Of a DNA stretch of 30,481 bases, positions 23,612 to 30,481 are shown in pieces. The position numbers and the translations under genes were made by a program. A model generated the notes under the pieces. That model worked only from the letters and a program-made list of their open reading frames with translations, made no database searches and was not told where the DNA came from. Origin of the DNA: SIG440 sp045648175 (GTDB lineage: Bacteria; Bacillota; Clostridia; Monoglobales; Monoglobaceae). Positions within the stretch are counted from its first letter, which is position 1, and each line of letters opens with the position of its first letter. The stretch covers positions 1 to 30,481 of the forward strand of contig JAZRNN010000027.1 in assembly GCA_045648175.1 (NCBI GenBank), given 5' to 3'.

Positions 23612-24985
23612 GTGTTAAAAAAATTATTTGCACCCACTGATATGACGGTGGGAACTCCCTGGAAAAGTATTGTTTCATTTACTTTGCCTATGCTGATAGG
23701 CAACATTGCACAGCAGCTTTACAATACTGTTGACAGCATTGTTGTTGGCAAATACATAGGCGATAATGCTCTTGCAGCTGTTGGTAGCGCGGCACCTTTG
23801 CTTAATATGTTGCTGGTACTGTTTATAGGTATTTCTGCAGGTGCAAGCATTATGGTTTCGCAGTATTTTGGTGCTCGAAACCGTAAAAGCCTTTCTTATA
23901 CAATAGGCAACAGTATCACAGTAACTATAATTTCTTGTATATTTTTAATTCTTGTGGCAACACCTATTATAAGACCTGTGCTTAAGATGCTGAATACTCC
24001 GGAGACAATTATTGATGGTTGTGCAGATTACCTGATGATTTCACTTGTTGGTATTGCAGGTATGGCATTTTATAACATTCTCAGTGGGGTAATCCGTGGA
24101 ATGGGGGATTCATCTTCTCCGCTTGTCTATCTGCTTATAGCAACAGCAATCAATATTGTGCTTGACGTATACTTTGTTGTATCGCTGGATATGGGAGTAG
24201 GAGGCGTAGCTTTGGCAACCGTTATTGCACAGCTTATTTCTTCAATACTGTGTTTTATAAAGCTTTCTAAAATGACAGACTTCTTTGATTTTAACTGGAA
24301 ATATCTTAAACCTGTTGGCTCTTATATAAAAACTATTGTTAAGCTTGGTTTGCCATCAGGACTAACACAGGCGATTTTTTCTTCGGCTATGATAATTGTG
24401 CAGTCACTTACCAATCAGTTTGGCGAGCAGTTCATTGCCGGAAACGTTGTAATTATGCGTGTTGATGGTTTTGCAATGATGCCCAACTTCTCATTTGGTA
24501 TGGCAATGACCACATATGCAGGCCAGAATGTTGGTGCAGGTCTTTATGACCGTGTAATCAAAGGTGCGAAACAAGGTACGTGGATTGCGGTTGGGTGTTC
24601 TACTGCTATAACTGGTATAATATTATTGTTTGGTAAAGGCTTGATGGGGATTTTTACCGAGACGCAGTCACTTGTTGATATGAGTTACTACCTTATGAAA
24701 ATTCTTGCTGCAGGCTATATCGCTGTAGCTGTTACCCAAAGTCTTTCGGGAATTATGCGCGGTGCAGGTGATACAATGACACCAATGTGGATTTCACTTG
24801 CCACCACAGTTGTTATTCGTGTTCCCTTAGCTTATGGAATTTCTTATCTTACAAGAACGCCCGAATTACCCATCGGTCGTTGTGAATGTATTCAGATTTC
24901 ACTCCTGATGTCCTGGGTTATCGGTGCAGTCTTAACGGCAATTTTTTATCGTATGGGTAAATGGAAAAATAAAGCTATTAAATAA
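23612..24985 (+). CDS. MATE-family multidrug/sodium antiporter
   Basis: This 457-residue, 12-helix membrane protein has paired MATE repeats: LPMLIGNIAQQLYNTVDSIVVGKYIGDNALAAVG near the N-terminus and LPSGLTQAIFSSAMIIVQSLTNQFGE at the start of the second half, with NILSGVIRGMGDSSSPL and SLSGIMRGAGDTMTPM at equivalent places. Members export cationic drugs or metabolites using Na+ or H+ gradients. The GTG start is preceded by GAGG nine bases upstream. It has its own promoter and terminator, so it is monocistronic. The substrate cannot be told. Confidence 0.93.
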   Translation: MLKKLFAPTDMTVGTPWKSIVSFTLPMLIGNIAQQLYNTVDSIVVGKYIGDNALAAVGSAAPLLNMLLVLFIGISAGASIMVSQYFGARNRKSLSYTIGNSITVTIISCIFLILVATPIIRPVLKMLNTPETIIDGCADYLMISLVGIAGMAFYNILSGVIRGMGDSSSPLVYLLIATAINIVLDVYFVVSLDMGVGGVALATVIAQLISSILCFIKLSKMTDFFDFNWKYLKPVGSYIKTIVKLGLPSGLTQAIFSSAMIIVQSLTNQFGEQFIAGNVVIMRVDGFAMMPNFSFGMAMTTYAGQNVGAGLYDRVIKGAKQGTWIAVGCSTAITGIILLFGKGLMGIFTETQSLVDMSYYLMKILAAGYIAVAVTQSLSGIMRGAGDTMTPMWISLATTVVIRVPLAYGISYLTRTPELPIGRCECIQISLLMSWVIGAVLTAIFYRMGKWKNKAIK

Positions 24986-25015
24986 AAAAATCCGTTCATT
25001 TTGAGCGGATTTTTT
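24985..25015 (+). terminator. Intrinsic terminator of the MATE gene
   Basis: AAAAAATCCGTTC pairs with GAGCGGATTTTTT (one G-T pair) around a five-base loop, starting on the last base of the stop codon. A-run and T-run make it usable on both strands. Confidence 0.9.
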
Positions 25016-25024
25016 AAATTATTA

Positions 25025-25053
25025 TTGTTTTTTTAGAAATTTTATGCTAAAAT
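25025..25053 (+). promoter_or_regulatory. Probable promoter of the ligase-ACT operon
   Basis: TTGTTT (25025-25030), a 17-base spacer and TAAAAT (25048-25053), about 30 bases upstream of the GTG start. The -35 box is weak. Confidence 0.55.
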
Positions 25054-25083
25054 ATGTCTATAGTTTTGAAAGGGATGATATAA

Positions 25084-26388
25084 GTGTCAAATTACTATCA
25101 AAAAGAACTTGAAACAATGCCTCTGGAACAAATTAAAGAACTCCAGACAGAACGGCTTGTCAATCAGGTTAAAAATGTATATGAAAATGTAAAATATTAT
25201 AGAGATATGATGGATGCTAAGGGTATTACCCCTGATGATATAAAGTCGGTTGATGATTTACATAAACTCCCCTTTATTACAAAAGCTGATTTAAGAGAGG
25301 CATATCCATATGGTTTGATGGCAAGACCTCTTTCAGATTGCGTAAGAATTCACTCTACAAGCGGTACAACAGGCAAACGTGTTGTTGCATTCTATACCCA
25401 ACACGATGTAGATATTTGGGAGGACTGCTGTGCCAGAGCAATTGTTGCCGTCGGTGGCACAAAGGAAGATGTTTGTCAGGTTGCGTATGGTTACGGACTT
25501 TTTACAGGCGGTGCAGGTCTTCACGGGGGCTCGCATAAGGTTGGCTGTCTTACCTTGCCGATGTCTTCAGGTAATACCGAAAGACAAATTCAGTTTATGA
25601 TGGATTTGAAGTCAACAATTATTTGTTGTACACCTTCATATGCTGCATATATTGGTGAAACACTTAAAGAAATGGGTTATACCAAGGATGATATTTCACT
25701 GAAGGCCGGTATCTTTGGCGCTGAAGCCTGGACTGAAGAGATGCGTCGAGATATTGAAAATACTCTTGGTATTAAGGCTTATGACATTTATGGTCTTACA
25801 GAGCTTGCAGGCCCCGGTGTATCATTCGAGTGCGAGGCACAAAGTGGTATGCATATCAATGAAGACCATTACATTGCAGAAATAATTGACCCAGACACAG
25901 GTGAAGTTCTTACCGAAGGCAGCAAGGGCGAGCTTGTTCTTACCAGCATCGACAAGGAAGCATTTCCGCTTCTCAGATACAGAACGCGTGATATTTGTGT
26001 ACTTTCACGCGAAAAGTGTTCTTGCGGAAGAACCTTTGTTAAAATGTCAAAGCCAATGGGCAGAAGTGATGATATGCTGATAATCCGCGGTGTAAACGTA
26101 TTCCCCTCACAGATTGAAACCGTTCTTCTGGAACAAGGATATTCTTCAAATTATCGTATCGAAATTGACCGTGAAAACAACAATGATACTTTTGATGTAT
26201 ATGTTGAACTTAATTCTGATAATTTCGCAGATACTGTTAAGGAAATTGCAGTAAAGGAAAAACAGCTTGCAAATTCTATGAAAACAATGCTTGGCATTAA
26301 TCCCAAGATGCATCTTGTTCCGCCTAAGAGCATTACCAGAAGTGAAGGTAAGGCTGTAAGAGTAGTTGACAAGAGAAAGTTGTATTAA
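25084..26388 (+). CDS. Phenylacetate-CoA ligase-like AMP-forming acyl/aryl-CoA synthetase
   Basis: This 434-residue adenylate-forming enzyme matches PaaK in length. It has the P-loop-like HSTSGTTGKRVV near residue 95, GIFGAEAWTEEMR, YDIYGLTELAGPGVSFEC, LLRYRTRDICVLS and GRSDDMLIIRGVNVFPSQIE at the C-terminal domain hinge. It would activate an aryl or small carboxylate to its CoA thioester at the cost of ATP to AMP. In gut anaerobes such genes often accompany indolepyruvate:ferredoxin oxidoreductase in amino-acid fermentation, but no iorAB genes are in the window. GTG start with AAGGGATG upstream. An ACT-domain gene follows at 31 bases, a common pairing. Confidence 0.92.
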   Translation: MSNYYQKELETMPLEQIKELQTERLVNQVKNVYENVKYYRDMMDAKGITPDDIKSVDDLHKLPFITKADLREAYPYGLMARPLSDCVRIHSTSGTTGKRVVAFYTQHDVDIWEDCCARAIVAVGGTKEDVCQVAYGYGLFTGGAGLHGGSHKVGCLTLPMSSGNTERQIQFMMDLKSTIICCTPSYAAYIGETLKEMGYTKDDISLKAGIFGAEAWTEEMRRDIENTLGIKAYDIYGLTELAGPGVSFECEAQSGMHINEDHYIAEIIDPDTGEVLTEGSKGELVLTSIDKEAFPLLRYRTRDICVLSREKCSCGRTFVKMSKPMGRSDDMLIIRGVNVFPSQIETVLLEQGYSSNYRIEIDRENNNDTFDVYVELNSDNFADTVKEIAVKEKQLANSMKTMLGINPKMHLVPPKSITRSEGKAVRVVDKRKLY

Positions 26389-26419
26389 TTTTAAATATAA
26401 CGGAAGGAAGGGTGAAAAT

Positions 26420-26851
26420 ATGAGTGTTAAACAGATTTCAATATTTATAGAAAATAAAAAAGGTTCGCTTGCCGAGGTTACAAAGTTTATTTCAGATAAA
26501 AAAATTAATCTCAAAGCACTTTCTATTGCAGACACACAGGATTTCGGTATATTAAGAATTATCACTGATAACCCGGACAATGCCCGTGAATTGCTTAAAA
26601 ATGAGGGTTATACTGTTACTGCGACGTCTGTTTTGGCAGTTGCACTTGATGATGCTCCCGGCAGTATGGCGGCAATTTTAAGCGTTCTTTCTGATGCTGA
26701 TATCAGCGTTGAGTATACCTATGCGTTTATGTCAAATGTCGCAGGAAAGGCTTATATGATTTTCCGTGTTGACAACAATGAAAAAGCCACAAAAGCACTG
26801 GTTGCTGCAGGAATTGCTGTTATTAATCAGGATGATATTTTTTCAAAATAA
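26420..26851 (+). CDS. Tandem ACT-domain protein
   Basis: This 143-residue protein consists of two ACT domains (about 4-70: VKQISIFIENKKGSLAEVTKFI; about 72-140: LAVALDDAPGSMAAILSVLSDADISVEY). ACT domains bind amino acids or similar small ligands and act as allosteric sensors. GGAAGGAAGGG upstream fixes the ATG at 26420; a longer in-frame reading from 26366 would overlap the ligase and is rejected. Proteins of this type are repeatedly encoded next to phenylacetate-CoA ligase homologues and may regulate them. No DNA-binding or enzymatic domain is present. Confidence 0.9.
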   Translation: MSVKQISIFIENKKGSLAEVTKFISDKKINLKALSIADTQDFGILRIITDNPDNARELLKNEGYTVTATSVLAVALDDAPGSMAAILSVLSDADISVEYTYAFMSNVAGKAYMIFRVDNNEKATKALVAAGIAVINQDDIFSK

Positions 26852-26860
26852 TGTTAGTTC

Positions 26861-26899
26861 AAAAAATGACCGCTGATAAAAATTCAGTGGTCATTTTTT
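26861..26899. terminator. Bidirectional terminator between ACT and AraC genes
   Basis: AAAAAATGACCGCTGA (26861-26876) pairs with TCAGTGGTCATTTTTT (26884-26899), one G-T pair, seven-base loop, with T-runs on both strands. It overlaps the stop codon of the minus-strand AraC fragment. Confidence 0.92.
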
Positions 26900-27529
26900 A
26901 TATGAGCTTGCACATATACCTGTTTCACGCTTGAATACATAACTGAAATAGTTTGGATTAGCAAACTGAAGCGTGTCGCTTACCTCATTTACATTCATAC
27001 CGTTTTTTAGCATATCAATTGCCGTACGTATTTTTATATTAAGAAAATATTTATGCACACCGCAGCCCGCGTATTCTGTAAAGCAGTTTTTTATTGTTGC
27101 GGTTGATACGTTGCACATTTCGGCAATTTGAGAGATTGTAATTTTGTCGTATATGTGTTCCTCTAAGATTTCGACAACTTTTGTATAAAGTCTCATTTTT
27201 TCATTGGGAGAAGCTTTTTGCTCAATTTGGTTTAAACGTGAAAGGTAAAGCAAAATAAGCTCTAGTTTATTTAAAATAATTTGCAGTGCAACTTCGTTTT
27301 TGTCAATAATATTAAAATAATTAGTTTCCTTTAAAGAAACAGAATTAAATTCTCTATAAAGATAGTTAAGCAGTGAATTCATTTCATCCAATGCGACATC
27401 TGAAAGATGATAAACGCCGCTTAGTTTATGTGAATAATTACCCTCGGAATCAAACGAGCAAATTAAAACACGTGGGCTTGTTCCATCGGCACCCCATAAT
27501 TTGTGAAATTCCATAGGCTTTGTAAACAA
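26891..27529 (-). pseudogene. AraC-family regulator lacking the start of its sensor domain
   Basis: The 212-residue reading ends in a complete double helix-turn-helix AraC domain (about 112-212: ITISQIAEMCNVSTATIKN, then VNEVSDTLQFANPNYFSYVFKRETG). The N-terminal part opens abruptly inside a cupin-type sensor: TKPMEFHKLWGADGTSPRVLICSF normally follows some 60-80 residues of cupin (homologues read about GEIIFHKPMEFH). The nominal TTG start at 27529 has no ribosome binding site, and upstream lies the leader of the opposite gene. A 5' deletion at about 27530 is the simplest explanation. It was divergent from a sugar-type oxidoreductase that is also broken, so a regulator-target pair may have decayed together. 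Confidence 0.7.
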
Positions 27530-27555
27530 TAATTTATAAAAAGAGGAGAAAAATT

Positions 27556-28540
27556 ATGGAAAGATTAAGATTGGGCGTTATTGAGCTCGGCCAAAGAGGC
27601 AAACAACTTGTCGATCAGGTTTTTTCTACACACGATGCTGTTCAAGTTACTGCGTTATGTGACACCTATCAGGATAGGATTGATGATGCGGCTAAAGTTA
27701 TTGTTGATGCAGGCTTTGATGAACCCTTTAAAACAACTGAGTATAAAGAGGTTATGTCAAAAGATTTGGTTGATTGCGTGATTATTGTGACATCCTGGAA
27801 TAAGCATATTGATATGACAATTGAATGTCTTGAAAGAGAAATTCCCTGTGGTTGTGAGATTGGCGGCTGTGAAACTTTAGATGAATGTTCTGCTTTAGTT
27901 GATGCATATGAGCGTACCAAAACACCATTTATGTTTATGGAAAACTGCTGCTACGGCAGATATGAGCTTATGGTGCTTAATATGGTAAAGCAGGGAGTAT
28001 TCGATGAAGTAGTTCATTGCAGCGGTGGTTATCATCACGATTTACGTCACGAAGTATCTCATGGCAAGGAACTTCGTCATTATCGCTTAAACGAGTATCT
28101 TACACGTAATTGTGAGAACTAACCCACTCATGAAATCGGTCCTATTGCACAGATTCTTGATATAAATCGCGGAAACAGATTTGTTCGCCTTACATCAATG
28201 GCATCAAAGGCTGCGGGCCTTCATGAATACATAAAAAATAAGAAAGCGGATGATGCTGAGCTTGTCAATGCTGAGTTTGCTCAGGGTGATATTGAAACTA
28301 CAACACAAATATGAACACGAAATCTGGAAAAAGTTCTTAGATGATGGCGTTAAAGGTGGTCACGGCGGTATGGATTACCTTGTATACAGCGACTTTTTTG
28401 ACTGTGTTAAGAATAACAAACCTATGCCCATTGACGTATATGATGCGGCTGTGTGGATGTGTATAACACCTCTGTCAGAAAAATCCATTGCTGCAGGTGG
28501 AGCTGTTATGGAAATTCCTAATTTTAAAAACAGAAAATAG
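27556..28540 (+). pseudogene. Gfo/Idh/MocA-family NAD-dependent oxidoreductase pseudogene (GH109-like)
   Basis: ATG with GAGGAGA upstream. The first 188 codons give a Rossmann start (LRLGVIELGQRGKQLVDQVF, VTALCDTYQDRI) and GCEIGGCETLDEC, then GGYHHDLRHEVSHGKELRHYR. At 28120-28122 TAA interrupts a reading that continues in the same frame as PTHEIGPIAQILDINRGNRF, where homologues have Tyr, so it is a nonsense mutation. After FAQGDIETTT (about 28300) a stretch of perhaps 50-70 residues is missing and the frame changes; the C-terminus resumes as KYEHEIWKKFLDDGVKGGHG through DVYDAAVWMCITPLSEKSI. The motifs resemble GH109-type alpha-N-acetylgalactosaminidase-like members of the family. It is certainly inactive as a full protein. 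Confidence 0.85.
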
Positions 28541-28554
28541 CAAAAAGATAACAT

Positions 28555-28589
28555 AAAAAAATCCTATCACATGAGTGATAGGATTTTTT
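28555..28589. terminator. Bidirectional terminator
   Basis: AAAAAAATCCTATCA (28555-28569) pairs with TGATAGGATTTTTT (28576-28589) around a six-base loop. It serves the oxidoreductase pseudogene on the plus strand and the acyltransferase gene on the minus strand. Confidence 0.92.
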
Positions 28590-28590
28590 A

Positions 28591-29607
28591 TTACCAAAAA
28601 CTGTTTTGCTTTGACTTAATAAACAAATCTTTAATTTTAAGAAATACAACCGAAACAACTAATGAAATTATATATGTTGCAAAAAATGTGATAACAAATC
28701 TAAGCGGAATTGAGGTTATGCCCCAGTTTGTAAGCCAGAACTGTGTTTCGATAATCACAAGACAGTGAATAAGGAATATATAAAATGTGACAGGAGCAAG
28801 GCTATCAGCAATAAAACCTTCTGACTTGGGCATAAGAACAAGCCACATAAATGATGCCGACAGACAAAAAGCTATTTTAAGTATTTCGGTAAAAAAGATG
28901 TTAAAAATGCCCAAAAATTCGATATATGACACACCTGCATAAATGATGGTGAAGATTATTCCCAAAGGTATAATAACCTTTTTTAGACGTGAAAGACGGC
29001 TTATGGCAACGCGGAAATCCATACCTATATAACAACCGATTACCCAATAGAGAAGATAAACTGTAAAAATTCTGTCACCATACCGTGAGCCACCCGAAAA
29101 ATAAAGGCAAACAATATTGATTATTGTGGCAATAAATATACCAAGATTGGATGGTATAATACGGCATAACATCATTATGACGGGTGAAAGGATATAAAAC
29201 TGCATAATCAGTGCAATAAAATAAAAGGGAGCCACGATTGACCCGTGCAACAGATAGTTAAACAGTTCTGTAATATCAAAGTCAAAATATTTTCGGTAAA
29301 AAACAAAGTACAGATAGTGTATAATGGTAAAAATCACATATGGTAGATAGATTTTTGCAAGTCTGCCTCGCATAAATGAAAGATAGTTAAATGATGTGTT
29401 TTCAAATTTGTGTGAAAATTTTATGCCAGCAGAAATCATAAATGCAGGTACAACAAAGGTCAGCACTGTTGATGCCGAAAAAGACAAAAATGAGAGAATT
29501 GTTCCTTTGGCATATGATGCAATGCTTTCGGACAAAATATGAATAAGTACAACCGAAAGACAAAGTATAACTTCAAACGATGAAATTTCAGAAAGCTTTC
29601 TTTGCAT
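28591..29607 (-). CDS. Membrane acyltransferase, acyltransferase-3 (OafA/YrhL) family
   Basis: This 338-residue protein has about ten transmembrane helices and the family layout, beginning MQRKLSEISSFEVILCLSVVLIHILSES (the His in helix 1 is the conserved active-site region) with RGRLAKIYLPYVIFTIIHY after helix 2. Such enzymes O-acetylate or succinylate cell-surface polysaccharides, peptidoglycan or antibiotics. The ATG at 29607 is supported by AAAGGAGAGG upstream; a 42-residue longer in-frame version from 29733 would include the promoter. Single gene with its own promoter and terminator. Target glycan unknown. Confidence 0.88.
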   Translation of the reverse strand: MQRKLSEISSFEVILCLSVVLIHILSESIASYAKGTILSFLSFSASTVLTFVVPAFMISAGIKFSHKFENTSFNYLSFMRGRLAKIYLPYVIFTIIHYLYFVFYRKYFDFDITELFNYLLHGSIVAPFYFIALIMQFYILSPVIMMLCRIIPSNLGIFIATIINIVCLYFSGGSRYGDRIFTVYLLYWVIGCYIGMDFRVAISRLSRLKKVIIPLGIIFTIIYAGVSYIEFLGIFNIFFTEILKIAFCLSASFMWLVLMPKSEGFIADSLAPVTFYIFLIHCLVIIETQFWLTNWGITSIPLRFVITFFATYIISLVVSVVFLKIKDLFIKSKQNSFW

Positions 29608-29644
29608 ATGAGTGCCTCTCCTTTCTAAACATAATATGTGTTCT

Positions 29645-29673
29645 ATTTTATAATAATTATTCTTTTTTGTCAA
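29645..29673 (-). promoter_or_regulatory. Promoter of the acyltransferase gene
   Basis: On the minus strand a perfect TTGACA (29668-29673), 17-base spacer and TAAAAT (29645-29650), about 38 bases upstream of the ATG at 29607. Confidence 0.8.
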
Positions 29674-29818
29674 ATGTAATTTTACTTTGTAAAAAGTTGT
29701 CAGATTTTTTGATAGAATTAGAAAAAATTTCAACGAGTATTAACGGCAATAAAGGTTAAAATAGTAACGAAGACAGATAAACAAAACGTTTTTCTGATAA
29801 AAGGGAGGTGAAACAATT

Positions 29819-29929
29819 ATGTCAAACAACAAGAGCAATAACAATTTCGTAGTACCAGAAGCAAAGGCTGCTATGGATAAATTCAAGATGGAAGCTGCCA
29901 ATGAGGTGTGTGTCCTCTGGTATTATTAA
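29819..29929 (+). pseudogene. Alpha/beta-type small acid-soluble spore protein gene, interrupted by a mobile element
   Basis: GGGAGGTG precedes an ATG that opens MSNNKSNNNFVVPEAKAAMD, then KFKMEAANEV: the N-terminal half of alpha/beta SASPs, the DNA-coating proteins of dormant spores (usually 60-75 residues). After codon 30 the sequence departs from the family, which would continue about GVNL and a conserved TSRxNGSVGG segment, and stops as CVLWYY. The missing 3' half is not in the window. The point of divergence (about 29909) is taken as the left end of the element that carries the replication initiator downstream. If the element excises precisely, the gene would be restored. Confidence 0.8.
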
Positions 29930-30033
29930 AGAAAGTTATAATAAGAGATTAAAATGGAAACTGCTACCTGCGTAGATGTTATACATCAAACCGATCATAT
30001 AGTACTTAATATAAAACTAAATAGGGTTTTTGG

Positions 30034-30065
30034 CAGACTATATTTATTATATGGTCTGTTTTTTT
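30034..30065 (+). terminator. Intrinsic terminator/attenuator upstream of repA
   Basis: CAGACTATAT (30034-30043) pairs with ATATGGTCTG (30049-30058), one G-T pair, five-base loop, followed by seven T. It stands 30 bases before the repA start. It either stops read-through from the host gene or attenuates repA. Confidence 0.85.
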
Positions 30066-30095
30066 ATACAAAAAATCAGATTGGAGGTATTTAAA

Positions 30096-30481
30096 ATGAA
30101 TGATAGTAAATTTGATTACTATTATGGACAAGAAGCAGAACAATTTAATTTTTACAAAATTCCCAAAATGCTTTTTACGGATGAAAGATTTAAGGGATTA
30201 TCTTCAGATGCGAAAATTCTTTATGGATTATTGTTGGATAGAATGTCATTGTCGATGAAAAATGGTTGGTTAGATGATGAAAATAGAGTGTATATTTATT
30301 TTACAACAAAAGAGGCTATGGAAGACCTTAATATTGCAAAAGAAAAATGCACAAAGATTTTTGCAGAATTGGATAGTGAAAAAGGGTGCGGTTTGATTAT
30401 AAGAAAAAGGCAAGGTCTTGGTAAACCGGATATGCTTTATGTCATGAATTTTATGAGCTTGATATATTCTGAACAGGAACA
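30096..30481 (+). CDS. repA: RepA_N-family replication initiator protein, 5' part only
   Basis: The reading frame is open to the window edge (128 codons). GGAGG lies eight to nine bases before the ATG. The protein begins MNDSKFDYYYGQEAEQFNFY and carries the RepA N-terminal signature KIPKMLFTDERFKGLSSDAK, then LYGLLLDRMSLSMKNGW, VYIYFTTKEAMEDLNI and IIRKRQGLGKPDMLYV, a winged-helix DNA-binding domain. Such initiators drive replication of low-copy plasmids and of Tn1549-like conjugative transposons in Clostridia. It is the only cargo seen of the element that interrupts the spore-protein gene. Confidence 0.9.
   Translation, partial: MNDSKFDYYYGQEAEQFNFYKIPKMLFTDERFKGLSSDAKILYGLLLDRMSLSMKNGWLDDENRVYIYFTTKEAMEDLNIAKEKCTKIFAELDSEKGCGLIIRKRQGLGKPDMLYVMNFMSLIYSEQE

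Larger units (their letters stand above)
29909..30481 (+). mobile_element. Left end of an integrative (ICE/plasmid-like) element, partial
   Basis: The region from the SASP break to the window end contains a leader, an intrinsic terminator and the start of a RepA_N-type replication initiator, a gene typical of Firmicutes conjugative elements and plasmids. The element continues beyond the window. Integrase, attachment-site repeats and right end are not visible, so the boundary is approximate and the recombinase class is unknown. Bases 29930-30033 hold no clear gene; a 46-codon reading (29954-30094) spans the terminator and ends just before repA, and could be a leader peptide or chance. Confidence 0.7.

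Noticed and set aside
28250..28540. Open frame of 96 codons that could be called a separate gene
   Set aside because: Its first 20 residues are chance reading in the wrong frame. From KYEHEIWKK onward it is the C-terminus of the Gfo/Idh pseudogene after a frame-changing deletion.
1..30481. CRISPR arrays, tRNA or rRNA genes, replication origin
   Set aside because: No regularly spaced repeats, cloverleaf-like sequences, rRNA stretches or DnaA-box clusters were seen by eye; a covariance-model scan would be the decisive check.

Overview
The window looks like chromosome from a spore-forming, anaerobic, fermentative Firmicute of class Clostridia, probably a gut-type Oscillospiraceae/Ruminococcaceae relative. 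The evidence is the low G+C, the Bacillus-type gene order yabM-yabN-yabO and rny-ymdB, an alpha/beta spore protein gene, a trimeric [FeFe]-hydrogenase locus, and many AGGAGG ribosome binding sites with TTGACA-17-TATAAT promoters. The taxonomic call is inference. No tRNA, rRNA, CRISPR array or origin was seen. Both ends lie in repeat or mobile DNA (an insertion-sequence tip at the left, an integrating element at the right), as would be expected if this were a whole contig.

Left third (1-9137): a DtxR/MntR-like metalloregulator and a small unrecognised protein on the minus strand, a small membrane protein, then spoVB-like flippase, mazG and an S4 RNA-binding protein. After a terminator come rny (RNase Y), ymdB and pgeF, and an orphan oligopeptide-binding lipoprotein.

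Middle (9139-18944): dinB runs into a compact, partly overlapping cassette: DRTGG protein, RsbW/RsbT-like kinase, HydS-like sensory [FeFe]-hydrogenase homologue, second DRTGG protein, PHP phosphoesterase. A strong promoter carrying a plausible Rex operator then drives hydC, a GHKL ATPase, a 2Fe-2S ferredoxin-like protein, hydB and hydA. hydABC encodes a probable electron-bifurcating hydrogenase (NADH and reduced ferredoxin to H2, or the reverse). The upstream cassette is well placed to sense redox or H2 state, but its mechanism is not evident from sequence. No HydEFG maturases are present in the window.

Right third (18953-30481): transport and accessory genes with many signs of decay. An EamA exporter faces a TAXI-type TRAP transporter. 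The TRAP operon ends in an amidohydrolase pseudogene cut by an IS150-like remnant. Then come a MATE exporter, a phenylacetate-CoA-ligase-like enzyme with a partner ACT protein, a 5'-truncated AraC regulator next to a doubly broken Gfo/Idh oxidoreductase, and a membrane acyltransferase. At the right edge a spore-protein gene is interrupted after about codon 30 by the left end of an element carrying a RepA_N-type replication initiator. This disrupted sporulation gene and the hydrogenase-sensing cassette are the most notable parts of the window.
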